Origin: Epiperipatus broadwayi
Lineage: Eukaryota; Onychophora; Udeonychophora; Euonychophora; Peripatidae
Length of the DNA stretch: 64,000 nt
Assembly (NCBI GenBank): GCA_028023455.1
Contig: JAQFVV010013302.1
Coordinates: forward strand, 64,001 to 128,000
Direction: 5' to 3'
Shown here: positions 47,965 to 60,832 of the stretch, piece by piece
How the letters are laid out: each line of letters starts with the position of its first letter
Numbering within the stretch: position 1 is the stretch's first letter
Translations under genes and position numbers: made by a program
The notes under the pieces: model-generated
What the model was told of the DNA's origin: nothing
Database searches by the model: none
Seen by the model: only the letters and a program-made list of their open reading frames with translations

Positions 47965-48430
<466 letters not shown>

Positions 48431-49214
48431 GCAGCAGTCATCATTAAAAATCATAAGCACCATTAAAAATATAATTTCTTTATGTTTATGGCTTTCAAAC
48501 GGATTGAATGAATGCAAATTATCTTCATGCTTTTCTTTAAAATCTATTTGTCCATATTCTGTATGGTCCCTCTGTTTTATTAATTATATAATATCAAAAA
48601 TCAGGTTTTTAATCAAAATTTATTTATCTTATTTGATGAAAAAATAATAATTTTTTTTAATAAATGTTTTCACTAAAATGTATAATTTGAAACTCGTGCC
48701 CTCTTTTATGATATGCAGTTTTACCAATATCATTTATTAACGATACTTCCAATAATGATCAGTTTTTTTATTTATTTATTCCAATAGTGTTTAAATTATC
48801 TCTTAACAATTGTTTTTTTTTTTTTTTTGTGAGAAGTGAAATGAAAATTATTTCTCATTCACAGGTTATTCAATCCACTGATCCATTATTCGGTCAGTTT
48901 AATGAATCATAATTTCGAGAAACCTTTAGATTCTTCAAAATGTAGTTTTATTAAAACAGTATAAGTAATACAATCAGATAATAAAACAATTTAAAAGGTA
49001 ATAATTAATAAAAAATGCGCAAAAAATAATAAATAACATTTTACACTAATATAAATATTAAAAAATACCAAAGTATTGGTTTTAATAATTTTTCGAAAAG
49101 TAAGACAATAGCGATTAGTAATAATGAAATAAAATAAGAGTAACAATTATAAATACTTGGATATATCAATGTAGATAAAAATATAATTGATATAAAGTAA
49201 ATCGTAAAAATAAA
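48431..49214. other. A+T-rich DNA without recognisable gene
   Basis: Nothing recognisable. Confidence 0.55.
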
Positions 49215-49625
49215 CTGAGTTTGAATGATTTTGGTAAAAATAATATTTAAAGAAAATATTTGACTATGTATTTGAAAAGGAAAATTTTTAATAAGAGACT
49301 TTTGCTAATTCTTACTTATGGGTGTAGAACCAAGACATTTAATAGAAAAATTGTATAGAAATTACCTATCACGCAGTAAAAAAACAGATATATATATATA
49401 TTGTTCTTAAAAATAAAAAATCAAAAACAAAATAAACTGGTAAGAGAAAAAATGGGTGTCTACAGCCCCATTGAAAGAATTCGCGGAATGAAATCAATCT
49501 AGTTTGGACAAGTTGTTAGAGTGATAATTTAAAGTATTAATTGTATCTCAAAAATTGTGGTGTCACATGTGGATTTGAGTTAGAGAAACTGGATTGAACT
49601 CAGGAAAATCTTTCTTTATCTTCTA
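49215..49625 (+). pseudogene. RTE-type LINE 3' fragment (copy 3, very decayed)
   Basis: The + strand frames read DFGKN, LTMYLKRKIFNK and LLLILTYGCRTKTFN (about 49230-49340), then IERIRGMK (about 49474-49497) and FGQVVR. This follows the thumb and C-terminal region of RTE-type reverse transcriptases (family pattern: TYG-E/T-W, then I-KLKW-WAGH). Similarity fades after about 49620. Frames are broken, so it is dead. It runs in the same direction as the copy at 52890 and opposite to that at 50865. Confidence 0.55.
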
Positions 49626-50100
49626 TTGGTTTAATGATGCTTGAAATGATAATAAATAAAATATTAATAACAAAATTATTTTCATTGTATTTTATGTCTG
49701 TAAAAAAGTTCAAATCTTATTTCAAATTACCACTGCGGCCACTTTGATTCATTTGTAACTTTTTATATAAAAAGCGATTTCCTAAAGTTTATTGTCAATT
49801 TCTTTTTATTGGCTGTTTTTTTTTTTTAACTCTTTACTGAATCAAATTCACAAAAGATTTCTCAATATCTAAGTTTTTTTTTTTTTTTTTAACTGAATCA
49901 TTAATATAATTTAAAGGTACATGTGTTTATAGATATATTCTAGTGTGTGTACGTATGTAGATATATTTGAACATAGTGTAATATTATTAATATACAATAT
50001 TTAAAATCTATATTCATTTATATTACTCAAATTCTTATTATTTATGTTGAATAAAAAAAATGTACTTAAAACAAAAACAAAAAATTATAAATAAAACTAG
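49626..50100. other. A+T-rich DNA without recognisable gene
   Basis: Nothing recognisable beyond poly-T tracts. Confidence 0.55.
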
Positions 50101-50132
50101 GGAACAAGTTTAATATGGCTACTGAATTCATT

Positions 50133-50495
50133 TGACGTCAAAGCTGGGTCACAATGAGAGAAGAAACTTTGGAAAGTAGTCTCATATTTCTCGTACATTG
50201 CAGCTAAATATAGGAATGTTTTGGCATTCTGTCATACAGCGATTACGGGGGAGGGGTACAAAACATATGAAAAACATAGGTGGAATCAAGTGTGAAATTA
50301 TTAGCCATTAATTTTCAGAACTTTTCTTGAAAATGATGCAATCAGCTGAGAAAGTGAAGTTTTATATAAGAATTAACAAAACATTCTGGGAACCAGAGTA
50401 ACAAAAATCTAAAAATTACTCCTGCCCATGTATGGAAACCACATCTCAAGTAACTTTATGCCTTCCTTGCAATCTATCTACTCATTGGCTGAAAT
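50133..50495. promoter_or_regulatory. Cluster of promoter-like motifs (speculative)
   Basis: Within about 360 bp of unusually complex sequence lie a perfect CRE palindrome TGACGTCA (50133-50140), a G-rich GGGGGAGGGG (about 50247-50256) and an inverted CCAAT motif ATTGGCTG (about 50485-50492). No TATA box or gene start was identified nearby, and single motif matches are weak evidence. Confidence 0.2.
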
Positions 50496-50864
50496 TAATA
50501 ATTACTTACATACGGGAGAAAAAACCGAACCATGGGAAATAATTTAAATTTTACAATTGAATTTTTACTTTCTTTTCTTCTTCTTTTTTTTTTTAAAAAA
50601 AATCACAGTTAACAAAAAAGTTAATTTGTTTTTTCTTTCTTTTTTAGTAACTTTTAATTATAAAACTACTCAAATAACTCAAATAAAACGTAAAAAAAAA
50701 AAAACTATATATATTATAATATAATTCGTATTTTATTAGTATATATATATTGCTTCTTATATCAGAATTAATAATATTGCAATATAATTTTTATTGTAAT
50801 AAAATATATGTGAATATTTGTTTGATAGTTGCGATTTGAAAAAGTATTTATATACTGCAGATAT

Positions 50865-51780
50865 ATCATCATCATCATCATTAATCATAATCGATCACTG
50901 CAGGATGAAGGGTTCTCCAAGTTCAATCTATCTTCTCCGATCTTTAGCTTTTCTTCTCTACACTACCCCTGCACACTTTCTTATTTCATCCATCCATCTC
51001 ACACGTGGTCTTTTTCTGAGTCTTTTACAATCTCTTGGAATCCAATTTAAAATTTCAATTGTCCATCTAATATCATCTCTTCTAGCAATATGTCCAGCCC
51101 AACTCCACGTCAGTCTTTTAATTTTTTCAATGAGGTCAGTAACATCTGTTTGTTCTCTTATCCATATATTGCGTTTTCAGTCATTTCTTGTTACTCCAAA
51201 CATGCATCTCTCCATACTTCTTTGAGTGGTCTAAAATCTCTCTATTGCTCTTCTATTAAGTGTCCAAATGTCAGATCCATAAGTAAGAACTGGTAAAACA
51301 CATTTCCTTTTCAAACACATAGGCATATTTCGTGTTAGTATCAAGTTATTTCTATCAAAAGCACTCCAAGTTTAATTCTATGCTTAATTTCATCCATTAT
51401 GTTTCCATCTGTATTAGTAACCTGACCAAAGTATTTGTATCTGTTAACTTCTTCTAACTCATCATAAGCAATTTTTATTTTCATATTTTGAGAAAATCCA
51501 TTGAACATTACTTTAGTCTTTTTAACATTTATCTTTAGTCCTACTTTCCTACTTTCATCTGATAACTCCTGCAACATTTCCTGCAGCTCTAAAGCATTGT
51601 TTGAAAAAACAACTACATCTACTGCAAAATCTAAATGAATTTAATAATCTCCATTTACTTTCACTCCTTTAGCTGCCTATTTTAATTCACAAAATACTTC
51701 TTGCAGCACTGCTATAAAAAGTTTTGGAGATATGGAGTCACTCTGTCTTACACCCTTCTTGATATGGAGTCACCCTACAT
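50865..51780 (-). pseudogene. RTE-type LINE 3' fragment (copy 1)
   Basis: Minus strand from 51780: SDSISPKLFIAVLQEVF, then a YADD-equivalent FAVDVVVFSN in which the first catalytic Asp has become Val (about 51620-51595), then ELQEMLQELSDESRKVGLKI, KTKVM and YKYFGQV (51577-51430). The C-terminal region follows, with RDDIRWTIEIL and NWIPRDCKR (about 51090-51010) and the tail MDEIRKC. The element ends in GATGATGATGATGAT-type repeats near 50867-50880, as RTE elements typically do. It starts within the RT palm, so it is a 5'-truncated copy with frameshifts. Confidence 0.85.
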
Positions 51781-52889
51781 GCAATTTATTTACAATCTTT
51801 TATTACCAAGAGGCTTGAAACATCAGAGTTGTACAACTTTTAAACTATTTGTTCATTAATTGACATGTAATAATTAGCTATAAAACTACTCAAACAAGAT
51901 ATGATGAGACTAGTTGTGACAAAAATTATATATATATACATCAATATTACAATATAAATTTGTATTAGTACATATAATTATTTTTCTAAGAACTGCATTG
52001 TTTATTTTAAATAAAACTCTAAATTATGCACATCTCTCTTGTACTTTTCACAGTTGTTTTTATTAAAATGCCTGACAAGAAAAAATTTGCAGCTCTGAAA
52101 AAGATTGCTAAATATTCAGAGATATCAAACTTTTTTATAAAAAGCATTGTAAAAAGTTCAAGGAGGAAGTGCATACTTTAGGGTACTCTATTAAATAAAT
52201 GCAATGTGATTGAGCAAACACTTTATATTATTGCATCTTAAATCATTATAAAATTGTGGGATGATCTCTATTGTATAACTAATTTCAAAACAAGTATGAT
52301 TTAAAACATTATAATTCTCTTTAAATATTAGAAGGTCATTTAAAAATTTATATTGACAATAAATAATGAAATATGTAAACAATGGTGATTTTAAATAGGG
52401 TGTAAATCCTTAAAGAAATTGAACAGGGCAAATTTCTAATGACCATTCCATACATTCTTGCCATTGCAGCTATTATTACTATATGATTATTCATATAGTA
52501 TATGACTTCACATTACCCCATCAGACAGCATGGTTTTTTAACTCCAAGTTTAAGATCAAAAGACACTGTAGTCTTTTTTTTCAGTTACCCGACAGTTCTT
52601 AAAGAAAAAATCAGTTGAGTTTTCTTGAAAGCAGAATGATGTGAATAAACGTTTTTTAAAATACATATTTACAATTATGCCAGATAAAAATTAAATTATG
52701 GCTTTTATTCCTAGGAGGTGGTAAAGTCAGTACCAAGCCAAGGAACCAATTGGAAGCCAAAGTTGGAGAATGCTAATAATCTTTTAATTGTAGACCCAGG
52801 TTGTCATTTGATGATGAATTTTAATTAGGTACTTAGAACTGCATATCACATTCAAACAAGAAAGATTGCATGAATTAGAAGAATAACTC
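51781..52889. other. A+T-rich DNA without recognisable gene
   Basis: Nothing recognisable. Confidence 0.5.
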
Positions 52890-53460
52890 TCATACTAAAT
52901 GGGGCACTGAATTTTGAAAGTTAGAAGAAAAGTTGGAGAGACAATTATTTAAAAAGTGACCAATGACTGCTTTTGGTAGAAAAAACTTAGTATTAAAAAA
53001 ATATACCTATGTATTTGGAAAAAAAGTTTTTAATGAATGTGTTTTACTAGTTCTTACTTATGGATCTAAGAGTTGGTCACTTAACAAAAAAGCAGTACAG
53101 AGACTTCAGACTACTCAATGAAGTATGGAGAGACGTATGATAGGAGTAATAAAGAGATTGAAAATGAAATACATGTGTGAGAGAACAAACAGATGTTACT
53201 GATATCGTTGGAAGAATTGAGAGACTGAATGAGTTGAGTTGGACATATCATTAGAAGAGATGATAATAGATGGGCAGTTAAAATCTTAAACTGGATTACA
53301 AGAGATTGTAAAAGATCTAGAAAAAGACCACATGTGAGAAGGATGAATAAAATAAGAAAATGTGCCAATGCAATGTGGAGAAAACAGGCTAGAAATTGTA
53401 AAACTAAATTAAACTTGGAGCTACAGTGGATCAATAATGTTTGAAAATGATGAATGATAA
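52890..53460 (+). pseudogene. RTE-type LINE 3' fragment (copy 2)
   Basis: The + strand reads TAFGRKNLVLKK, VFNECVLLVLTYG, SKSWSLNKKAVQRLQTTQ, then ERRMIGVIKR (about 52965-53160). In shifted frames the C-terminal region follows: RTNRC, VELDISLEE, KILNWITRDCKR-like sequence and GPHVRRMN. It ends in a TGATGAATGATAATAG tail (about 53446-53461). The 107-codon minus-strand frame here is a shadow. Several frameshifts; inactive. Confidence 0.8.
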
Positions 53461-53644
53461 TAGATTTTGAATACTTTTTGAATATTTTTAAAAATCCTTA
53501 ATCTATTAACTCTAAGTATATAACTTCATTTACAAAATATTTTCATATACGATTGTAATTAATTTATTATTTAAGGGAATGATTATAATTTCTATTAAAT
53601 TCATTCAATTTTCTTTTATAATACATAATTAATATATAAAATAT

Positions 53645-53945
53645 TCAAACCCAGACTTTCACATGGCCCTCAACTTCCCATTCAATCTTAAACTGCTGAC
53701 CCACCTGATCACACACATGTTGAAAAGATAAATAATCACCATTATACATATTTTATACTAAACCAGCACTCATCAGTTGGTTGAGATTACCATCTCCACA
53801 CATATATACAATCAGTGCTCAGCTTTACATTAAGATAGTCAATCTTCACACTTTAATGAACAGGCTTCAAACTATTCCAATCCACAACTCTTCAGCCATC
53901 CATTTCATTGAATATCTGATGATGGAACATTCAAGGTCTACGTAA
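53645..53945 (-). mobile_element. Hammerhead-bearing short retroelement (family H), copy 4
   Basis: Minus strand: leader GGATGGCTGAAGAGTTGTGG, CATTAAAGTGTGAAGATTG and GATTGTATATATGTGTGGAG; then the ribozyme (53788-53734); then the 3' part ending GTGAAAGTCTGGGTTTGAAT. It lies 185 bp beyond the end of RTE copy 2. Both may use the same machinery, but shared 3' sequence is not evident. Confidence 0.65.
53734..53788 (-). ncRNA. Hammerhead ribozyme, family H copy 4 (decayed core)
   Basis: Minus strand: AATC-TCA-ACCAA, CTGATGA intact, stem II GTGCT/AGTAT with one mismatch and G-U pairs, then AAAA in place of GAAA, TATGTATA, and ATGGT-GATT. AATC pairs with GATT and ACCA with TGGT. Loss of G12 probably abolishes cleavage. 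Confidence 0.5.
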
Positions 53946-54822
53946 GTGCCAAGGTTGTTAACCTACTCATGTTGACGTTAGTCATTCTAAACTCATGTTC
54001 ATGAAAATAATCCATTTATACATACATATTTTTAGCTATAAATTTATTAATGAGAAAAATCCAAAATTGATTTTAAATATTATTTAAATAATTGGTTATT
54101 TTTGCAATAGCACCAGGTTAATTACTGGCAAGTAATTACCTCTAGTGGTCTTATGGGATAATTTTTGCTCTTAATTACATTCTATTAAAGAATTCCGATT
54201 CAATAAAACATTTGCTACGATTTTAATATAGTCAACATCAAAAGGTCATTTAGTTATACCTTTAAATTTGAGAAAGTTATATTTTAAATTTTATGAAAAA
54301 TTTAAAACGAATCTTCATTATTTCAAATAATATAAATGTACATATTTAAAAATAATTTAAAGTATAAGTAATATTTAAAATACATCCTTTCTATTTTTTA
54401 GTTATGTATAATAAAACATTTTTACATCATAATATTTATAATACAAATCTAAGTAAAATATTAAAGTTACACAAAATATTAAAAGTGAGATAGTTGGGGG
54501 TGGGGGGGTATCACACTACACCTTATAATAAAAAATTAATTTTTAATGTAATATTCTTTCTTTTAAGTTCAAAATATTATTATAAAATAAATAATATTTA
54601 CTAAGGTTGTAAACCTTAAGAATATGCAATGCACATGAAAAGGCAAAGGCCTTAACCACAAGCTTACACTTTAGAAGAAAAATGGACATCACATACAATT
54701 CTTTCAAATTATTTTGAATTAATCTGAGAAGACTTTGATTTTATAGATGTACATTTTAAAATTACACATAACAAAAATCTATTGGGATTTTTTAAATTTA
54801 CTGAAACAAATGGTTGTTAATG
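53946..54822. other. A+T-rich DNA left of the LTR element
   Basis: No gene was recognised. GTTGGGGGTGGGGGGG near 54493-54508 is a G-rich run. A segment around 54600-54660 (GTTGTAAACCTTAAGAATAT) vaguely resembles an arm of fold-back family M. Confidence 0.45.
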
Positions 54823-54827
54823 AATGT

Positions 54828-54957
54828 TGTAAAGGGTAGCTTACAATGCACATATTCACAAAAAGATCAAGCCTATTTATAGAACACAATCTATTTGGAA
54901 TTTACATTAATAATGGGAAGATTATTTGTTTTGCATTATTACATATATACATGTTCA

Positions 54958-54993
<36 letters not shown>

Positions 54994-57246
54994 TTGGAAT
55001 GAATTAGGGAATACACAATAAATTATTTTATAATAATTTTAATACAGCCAGTGTTTTAGAAAATAATATTGTATATATATATATAAACTATTTGAGTAAT
55101 AAACTGTTATGTATGTATTTTTTTTAATTAAAATTGAATATTAATTTATAGTTAAATGATTTAGGGATGGCCTGAAGTTAAGTTAGGTGGTGATGTGTGA
55201 AAACAAAACTGATTTTATGTTATTATTTTTTTTTATTTGTAATAAATGAAAGGTATTTAAACAATAGACAGTTTAAAATCTCAGTGTTTCATGGGATTTA
55301 TGCAGCATTTTATATAAAAATAGAAACTTTTTAAAAGATCATTCTTCTTGAAAATAGTATAGCAGCTACAACAATAGACAGCAGAAAACTAAAATTTAGA
55401 ATGCTAAAATGGAGTTTTGTTTTTCTTTTATTTAAATCAAAAACATTTTTAAAAGTTAAATGCTGTAACTAAAAGTTTACCAAATTCAGAGGAAAGAAAG
55501 TGAAATAAGAAGTAAGAATAACTAATAAATTTTGTAATAATTGAAGCATATTTTAAAAGTTGTTGGAGTAATTTTAAATATTTTAAATCTTATTTCCAAA
55601 AAAAAGAATAACAAAAATTAATCTGCTGAAAATTGGAAAAGAAAGAATAATAAAATAATTTTCTTAATATATATATACATAAAGCGCTTCTATATTATCC
55701 AATAAAAATTTATGATTACAAATAATTATTAAATTGTACTTTAATATGAATATGGGCTAGAGCAAAACATGCTATTGTGTATCATGGTATTTCCTACCAG
55801 CTGCATTAAACCTCTATATATTTATTTTTCTACTTTATTGTAAACACACAAGAAGATGCCTGCAGTCCAAAGTAAACAAGCATTGGAATACTTAATGGTG
55901 AATCAAATGAGGATCAAGGTGTTTACCATTAAACACAACTACAGAAGACACCATTGTACCTATCTATCCTAACTAAGGAAAATGATTTACTAAGTGAAAC
56001 TGCTTTAAAGAACAACTTGCCTAACTATCAATTACTACTACCTTCATTAGGATAATTTTTATGAACTTTGTTCCAATTACAATTTTTAATCAAAGAATCA
56101 ATATTGTAAATTTTTGCTTATTTATTTTTTTTATTCGTGTTATCTGTTGTATTTTCACACTCTGATGCTGAAGCCTCATTTTTTTTAGAATTAGCAAAGA
56201 AGAAAGGGGGGGGGTTATTCACTTTGATATTTTTTTATTTTCATTGTAAATAAAATTTAGGTTAACCCATCTGCTTCACATCAGGTTATCCACATAAATA
56301 TTAAGGTAAGATTCTCTATATTTATTTTCATAGATTAAATTGCAACACTTATACAGAATACATATTATATGTTTTATTTTGTTGATTAACCTTGTGTATA
56401 TATTTTCCAGTATGTTTGACTAATTAATATGTGGATTTCTACCATGGGGTATAAGGGTTAAATTAGTAAAATGGTAGGGGTTCACACATGACGCATGTAC
56501 ATATGATTATTTTTTTTATTTTTTTATCATTACTATTGTTGTCATACTTTATGATATTTATTATTGTTAATAAATGTTTAAGAGTTTGTATTATTTCGGT
56601 CTCTGGTTTATTGAGTTGTCCTGACATTTCATAGTTTGTAAACAATTATGCATGCACACATATCTATTTTTCTTATCATATAAAAGCTTGAAAATAAAAC
56701 AAATATAATAAATGCTAGTTATAACCTATATGTAGGTGCAGGGGTTGCTGTGTGCATCTGTTCATACCTGTTAAAGAAGTCAAAAGCAATATTCTCTCTG
56801 GGTTTGAATATTAGGGCATAACGGAATTTAAAAAGGAGACAAAGTGGATGAACTAACCTAAATTGCATTTAATATTAGTAAATAGGGATAGAGTTAGTCA
56901 ATTAAAGTGTATGCAATCATTGGTTAAGCATTTCATCAGGTTCTCATTAGCATTCTATCAGAAGACCCACAGTCTGAACATAGTTGGATGCAACCTTTTT
57001 CCTCTTCTAAGCCTGATAGGTCTCTGCAGATTGTTTCATTAGAGGCAATAAATTAGAGCATATTAACTTATCCCACACCAGATTGCTACATCTGCATAGT
57101 ATTAGAGTCTACAAGTTAGTTGACTATCCGTTACAGCTGCACACCATTGTTGGGTTTGGTTAGCTTATGATTGTTGATGAAGAGTTCCGTCTGTTATATC
57201 TGGCACCATCAACTTTGGGGCCAGTGGTAATCTTTCTGTTCGTTAT
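54828..57246 (+). repeat. 5' LTR
   Basis: It begins TGTAAAGGGTAGCTTACAAT and ends CTTTCTGTTCGTTAT. A TATA-like CATATAAAAG lies at 56677-56686, so U3 would be about 1.85 kb and R-U5 about 0.55 kb. Compared with the 3' LTR it has scattered substitutions, lacks a 150-bp segment near 56424 and has CACACA/TATATA repeats near 54958-54992. The frame at 57167-57406 merely crosses the LTR end and primer site. Confidence 0.85.
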
Positions 57247-57249
57247 GTT

Positions 57250-57263
57250 TGGCATGCAACGTG
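57250..57263 (+). other. Primer-binding-site-like sequence
   Basis: TGGCATGCAACGTG follows the LTR end after GTT. It starts with the TGG that complements the universal tRNA CCA end, and resembles the TGGCGNCCAACGTG type common in Ty3/gypsy elements. The tRNA was not identified. Confidence 0.55.
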
Positions 57264-57826
57264 ATAAACATGGAGATATTACAGTTGATAGATGTATCCA
57301 AATGTATTTACCAATAGTTACATCTGGTATCCAGTATGTTAGGTATGAATATACTCTAATTGTAGGGGTGATCCAGCCACTGGATTTTTGTTTAAATTTT
57401 TTTTAAAAAAAATGTTAAAGCACATTTCCATTTTATATTTTTCTATCAACATAAACCCAAATGAACTTATACACTTGGCAAATAACTAGCACTTTCATCA
57501 AAATAATAGTAATAGTGATAATAGGTCACATAAACTTGAATCAATTTTCAATAAAAGATCTAAAGTATTGAGTGTAATTTGGAAATATAGAGGATTGGAC
57601 AATAAACAGAGACCGATGATAAATAGTTAAGTCAGTAATAAATGATACTAAAATAGTAGAGTTAGGCATGTGAAAGGACATAGGCTAAAAGTAGAGTTAT
57701 TAAAAACTAAAAAAAAAAGAGGTAAGATGCAATGGTTGAGAGTGGCGTGATGCACTGTGGCATGTGATTATTTATAGTTTCATAAATAAATATTTTATAA
57801 ATAGTTTGCAAATAAATAAATATTTA

Positions 57827-58738
57827 ATGATAACCAGAAGTGGTAAGCAATTAAGTAATATGGAATCAAAACATTTGGAGATAGGGAAAAATAATAATGA
57901 TAGTGATATGATAGATGATGCTACCAGTAATAAGGTAGAATCTACGATGATTCAGATACCTGGGGGGGGGTCTATTCTGGAAGTTGAACAATCCCCACAA
58001 GTGCAAGAAGGGAGTCAAACAGTTTTTCAAATTCAGATGATTTCTCCCAGAGAGATTACTCAAGTGCCTGAAGTTGGAGTAACTCAGGCTATGCAAGACT
58101 GTACAACCTTGGCACAACTAATTTAAGTAATCATGGAAATGAAGAGTGATATAAATAGTAAGATGGAGAATATGGCAACCAAGGCTGGTGAAATGAAGAA
58201 TGATATAAATAATAAGATGGAGAATATAGCAATCAAATCTGATGAAATGAAAAGTGATATAAATAGTAAGTTGGAGAATATGGCAACTAAGGCTGATATA
58301 AATAAAATAAAAAAAGAATTGAAGAAAGATGTGAATGATATGAAAGAACAAATGGAAACAAAGATTGATAATGTTGAAATTAAGCTGTCTGAAGATGTGG
58401 GACAACTTTTCCTAAAGCTAGAAAATGTTCAGAAAGACAATATTGAGTTGAAGCAAGGAATGTTAGAGATGAAGAAGGAAATTGATGAAAAGAATACAAG
58501 ATGCCAGCAATGATTTGATGATTTCAAATGTAGTGTCATGGAACAATTGGATGCAAAATATGATGAGGCATACAGTAGTCAAGAAATTTTTAAGGAAGAA
58601 GTATGTGAAAATCAATGGAGGCACCAAGATAAAGTTCAGATAAAAAATACAAATTATCCATACAGAGTTGGAGCAAAATTTTACCAAACAAAATACGGAG
58701 ATACAAACCTTAGGACAAGAACTGAAATGCTTAGATAA
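57827..58738 (+). pseudogene. gag-like coiled-coil frame with two in-frame stops
   Basis: Starting at ATG 57827 (MITRSGKQLSNME), one reading frame runs to 58738 broken only by a TAA at 58124 and a TGA at 58511. The middle (58133-58330) consists of imperfect tandem repeats of about 20-25 residues of the type MKSDINSKMENMATKA. It leads into a lysine/glutamate-rich heptad-like segment (IKKELKKDVND, MKEQMETKIDN) typical of a coiled coil. Position after the primer site and the coiled coil fit a Ty3/gypsy gag, in which such N-terminal coiled coils occur. No zinc-knuckle CCHC was seen. It continues with a frameshift into the next entry. Confidence 0.55.
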
Positions 58739-59500
58739 AACCATTACCCAGAGGTTGGGAATCACTGAATCCCAACTGAGTAAGGGTGCATTAGTTGTTG
58801 AAACACAATGAACCCAGACTAATTCAAATACTCAATATACTGAATTTAAGTTGAGAAAAAAGCAATGGAATGATACTCTCAAGATTCAAGTGATAGAAAA
58901 ATCACAAGGTTTCAAGATTGATCCCAAGTTAAATGATGAAGCCATAGGAGTCAATGACACCTCATACTCTGAAGATGTCATGATAGAGTATTTGAAAGAA
59001 AGTTCAATGGTAAATAATTTGGACTCATATTTGAAATCATTGCAGCACATTTGTGTTTACCATCGAAACAAGAATAAAATGCTTTTCAGTCATGACATTT
59101 GTGAGCATAATAGCAATAACAAGATTGGGTTGTTACAAGTTCAAACAGTTTTCTGAAGAGAAAATTGTCACACTACAAATACCATTTTTGAAGGCATTAA
59201 AGAAATTGGTGAATGTGATCATCTTAGCTGTGCGTTATGGAAATTAGAGTCTTTCCATAATCGACTAGATGATCAAAACATAGAAAATTATATGAGAACA
59301 GAGATGACCATGTTGCAGTCCATAAAACAGAAAGGTTTTCAGTTCCACAAGATATGTAACACTTATGAAGGACCCTTCACATTTATGAGGCATATAAATG
59401 ACAGTACTTAAAAGAAAAAGTACATAATAAGGGAAGGACTTCAAATGATGCAACTTAGGACACATAAAATGGACTTTTTACACTGGATGAATTCTCAAGA
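58739..59500 (+). pseudogene. Internal region continuation, gag-like or unassigned
   Basis: A frame from 58851 to 59156 (KKQWNDTLKIQVIEKSQGF, then DEAIGVNDTSYSEDVMIEYL) follows the gag-like frame after a shift. A further shifted part has HLSCALWKLESFHNRL and ENYMRTEMTML. I recognise no domain. It may be the remainder of gag, or sequence joined by a deletion that removed protease-RT-RNase H. Confidence 0.35.
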
Positions 59501-59530
59501 TATATATATATATTAAAAATAAATAAATGA

Positions 59531-60043
59531 ATGAAGAAATCAAATGGTGTATGTATACATGTATATATAATACAACTTATGATAGTATCGAAGAATGATA
59601 TGGTAAGACAGATAGACCAGATAGTTAATTATATCAACTGGAGTGTGAATGAATCCACTGGATTCACACCCATTGAACTACATTTTAATCAATCAATTCC
59701 CATGTTGTTCACTAAATATCAACCTATGCCTAGATATAAACAAAGTAGTATGGAGGAAAATGTGCAGAAAGCATATCTTCAATTGGTAAGTAAGGCCAAT
59801 AAAAGGAACAAAAATAAGAGTGGAACTCCACATACTTTCAAAGTAGGAGACAAAATTTTAATAAAAATCCCTCATATTAGTAAGCAAATCAAAAATAAAT
59901 ACAGTAAGTTTTACCATATATATAAAGGACCTTACACAATAGTTAAACAATCGAGTCGTAATGCATTTTGGTTGGATATGGAAGGACAAGTTAGGGGCAC
60001 ATATAATACATGAATTATGAAACCATACTATGGACAATCTTAG
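59531..60043 (+). pseudogene. Integrase C-terminal fragment (Ty3/gypsy type)
   Basis: The frame contains ESTGFTPIELHFNQS (about 59650-59700), the conserved end of the retroviral-type integrase core. After a basic linker (KANKRNKNKSG) comes FKVGDKILIKIP, then YKGPYTIVK and RGTYN. After one in-frame TGA at 60011 it ends with IMKPYYGQS and a stop (60041). This is the GPY/F-type C-terminal module of Ty3/gypsy integrases, here reading GPY. The zinc-binding and DDE parts upstream are missing. The nominal start is not a real initiation site. Confidence 0.8.
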
Positions 60044-60591
60044 TAATTATAGAATCGTCATACTCAACTGATGTGTGGAAAAAAAATGAATGTTGATAAG
60101 TAAAAAAAAAATTTAGGTATTATGAAGTTAGGTTAAAAATTATGATGAGAGTATTCCCTAATGGATACCAAAGCAGATATTAGGATACTTTAGAGCCACT
60201 TTATTTAAAAGAGTTAAACCACACTAAGTGATGGTTGCTCCAATATTCTGTTAGTCCTCAAAGGAAATCCAATAAGACTCAATAGGAGCAGGATAGATGA
60301 TAACAAGAAAAAAAAGTGCTATCTGAAACAGAAACACATTTTTAGTAGTGTGCTCAAAACATAACCATCATTAGTTTAAAAAAACTTATGTTTGAACCCC
60401 ACCTTGAAAAGTATTTCATGAGAGTGAATAGAGAAGAATAGAAAGCAGTTTGTATAGTTGAGTTTTAGAAAACAATAGAAAGAGGTTTCATTACCCTTCT
60501 TATATTTGTGTAAAAAAACCCCATCAAACTTCAAATCCAAACCTTGTGTAAGTGTTAAAATTTTCATGACAGATTAAAATTCTAACCCTGT
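60044..60591 (+). other. Untranslated internal region before the polypurine tract
   Basis: No gene was recognised. A short minus-strand frame is incidental. The stretch resembles the non-coding spacer often found between pol and the 3' LTR. Confidence 0.5.
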
Positions 60592-60603
60592 AAGGAGAGG
60601 GGG
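60592..60603 (+). other. Polypurine tract
   Basis: AAGGAGAGGGGG ends one base before the TGTAAAGGG start of the 3' LTR, the expected position for plus-strand priming. Confidence 0.75.
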
Positions 60604-60604
60604 T

Positions 60605-60776
60605 TGTAAAGGGTAGCTTACAATGCACATATTCATAAAAAACAAGCCTATTTATTGAATACAATCTATTTGGAATTTACATTAATAATGGGAAGATTAT
60701 TTGTTTTGCATTATTAATATATACATGTACTACACACATAAATATATATTTATTTGGAATGAATTAGGAAATACAC

Positions 60777-60832
<56 letters not shown>

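Noticed and set aside
53111-53434. 107-codon minus-strand frame
   Set aside because: Antisense shadow of the RTE fragment, whose + strand motifs (TYG, ERRMIGV) are convincing.
57167-57406. 79-codon + frame at the LTR end
   Set aside because: It spans the LTR boundary and primer site; its counterpart in the 3' LTR is not conserved.
58118-58405. 95-codon minus-strand frame rich in His, Ile and Phe
   Set aside because: Shadow of the repetitive coiled-coil frame on the + strand.
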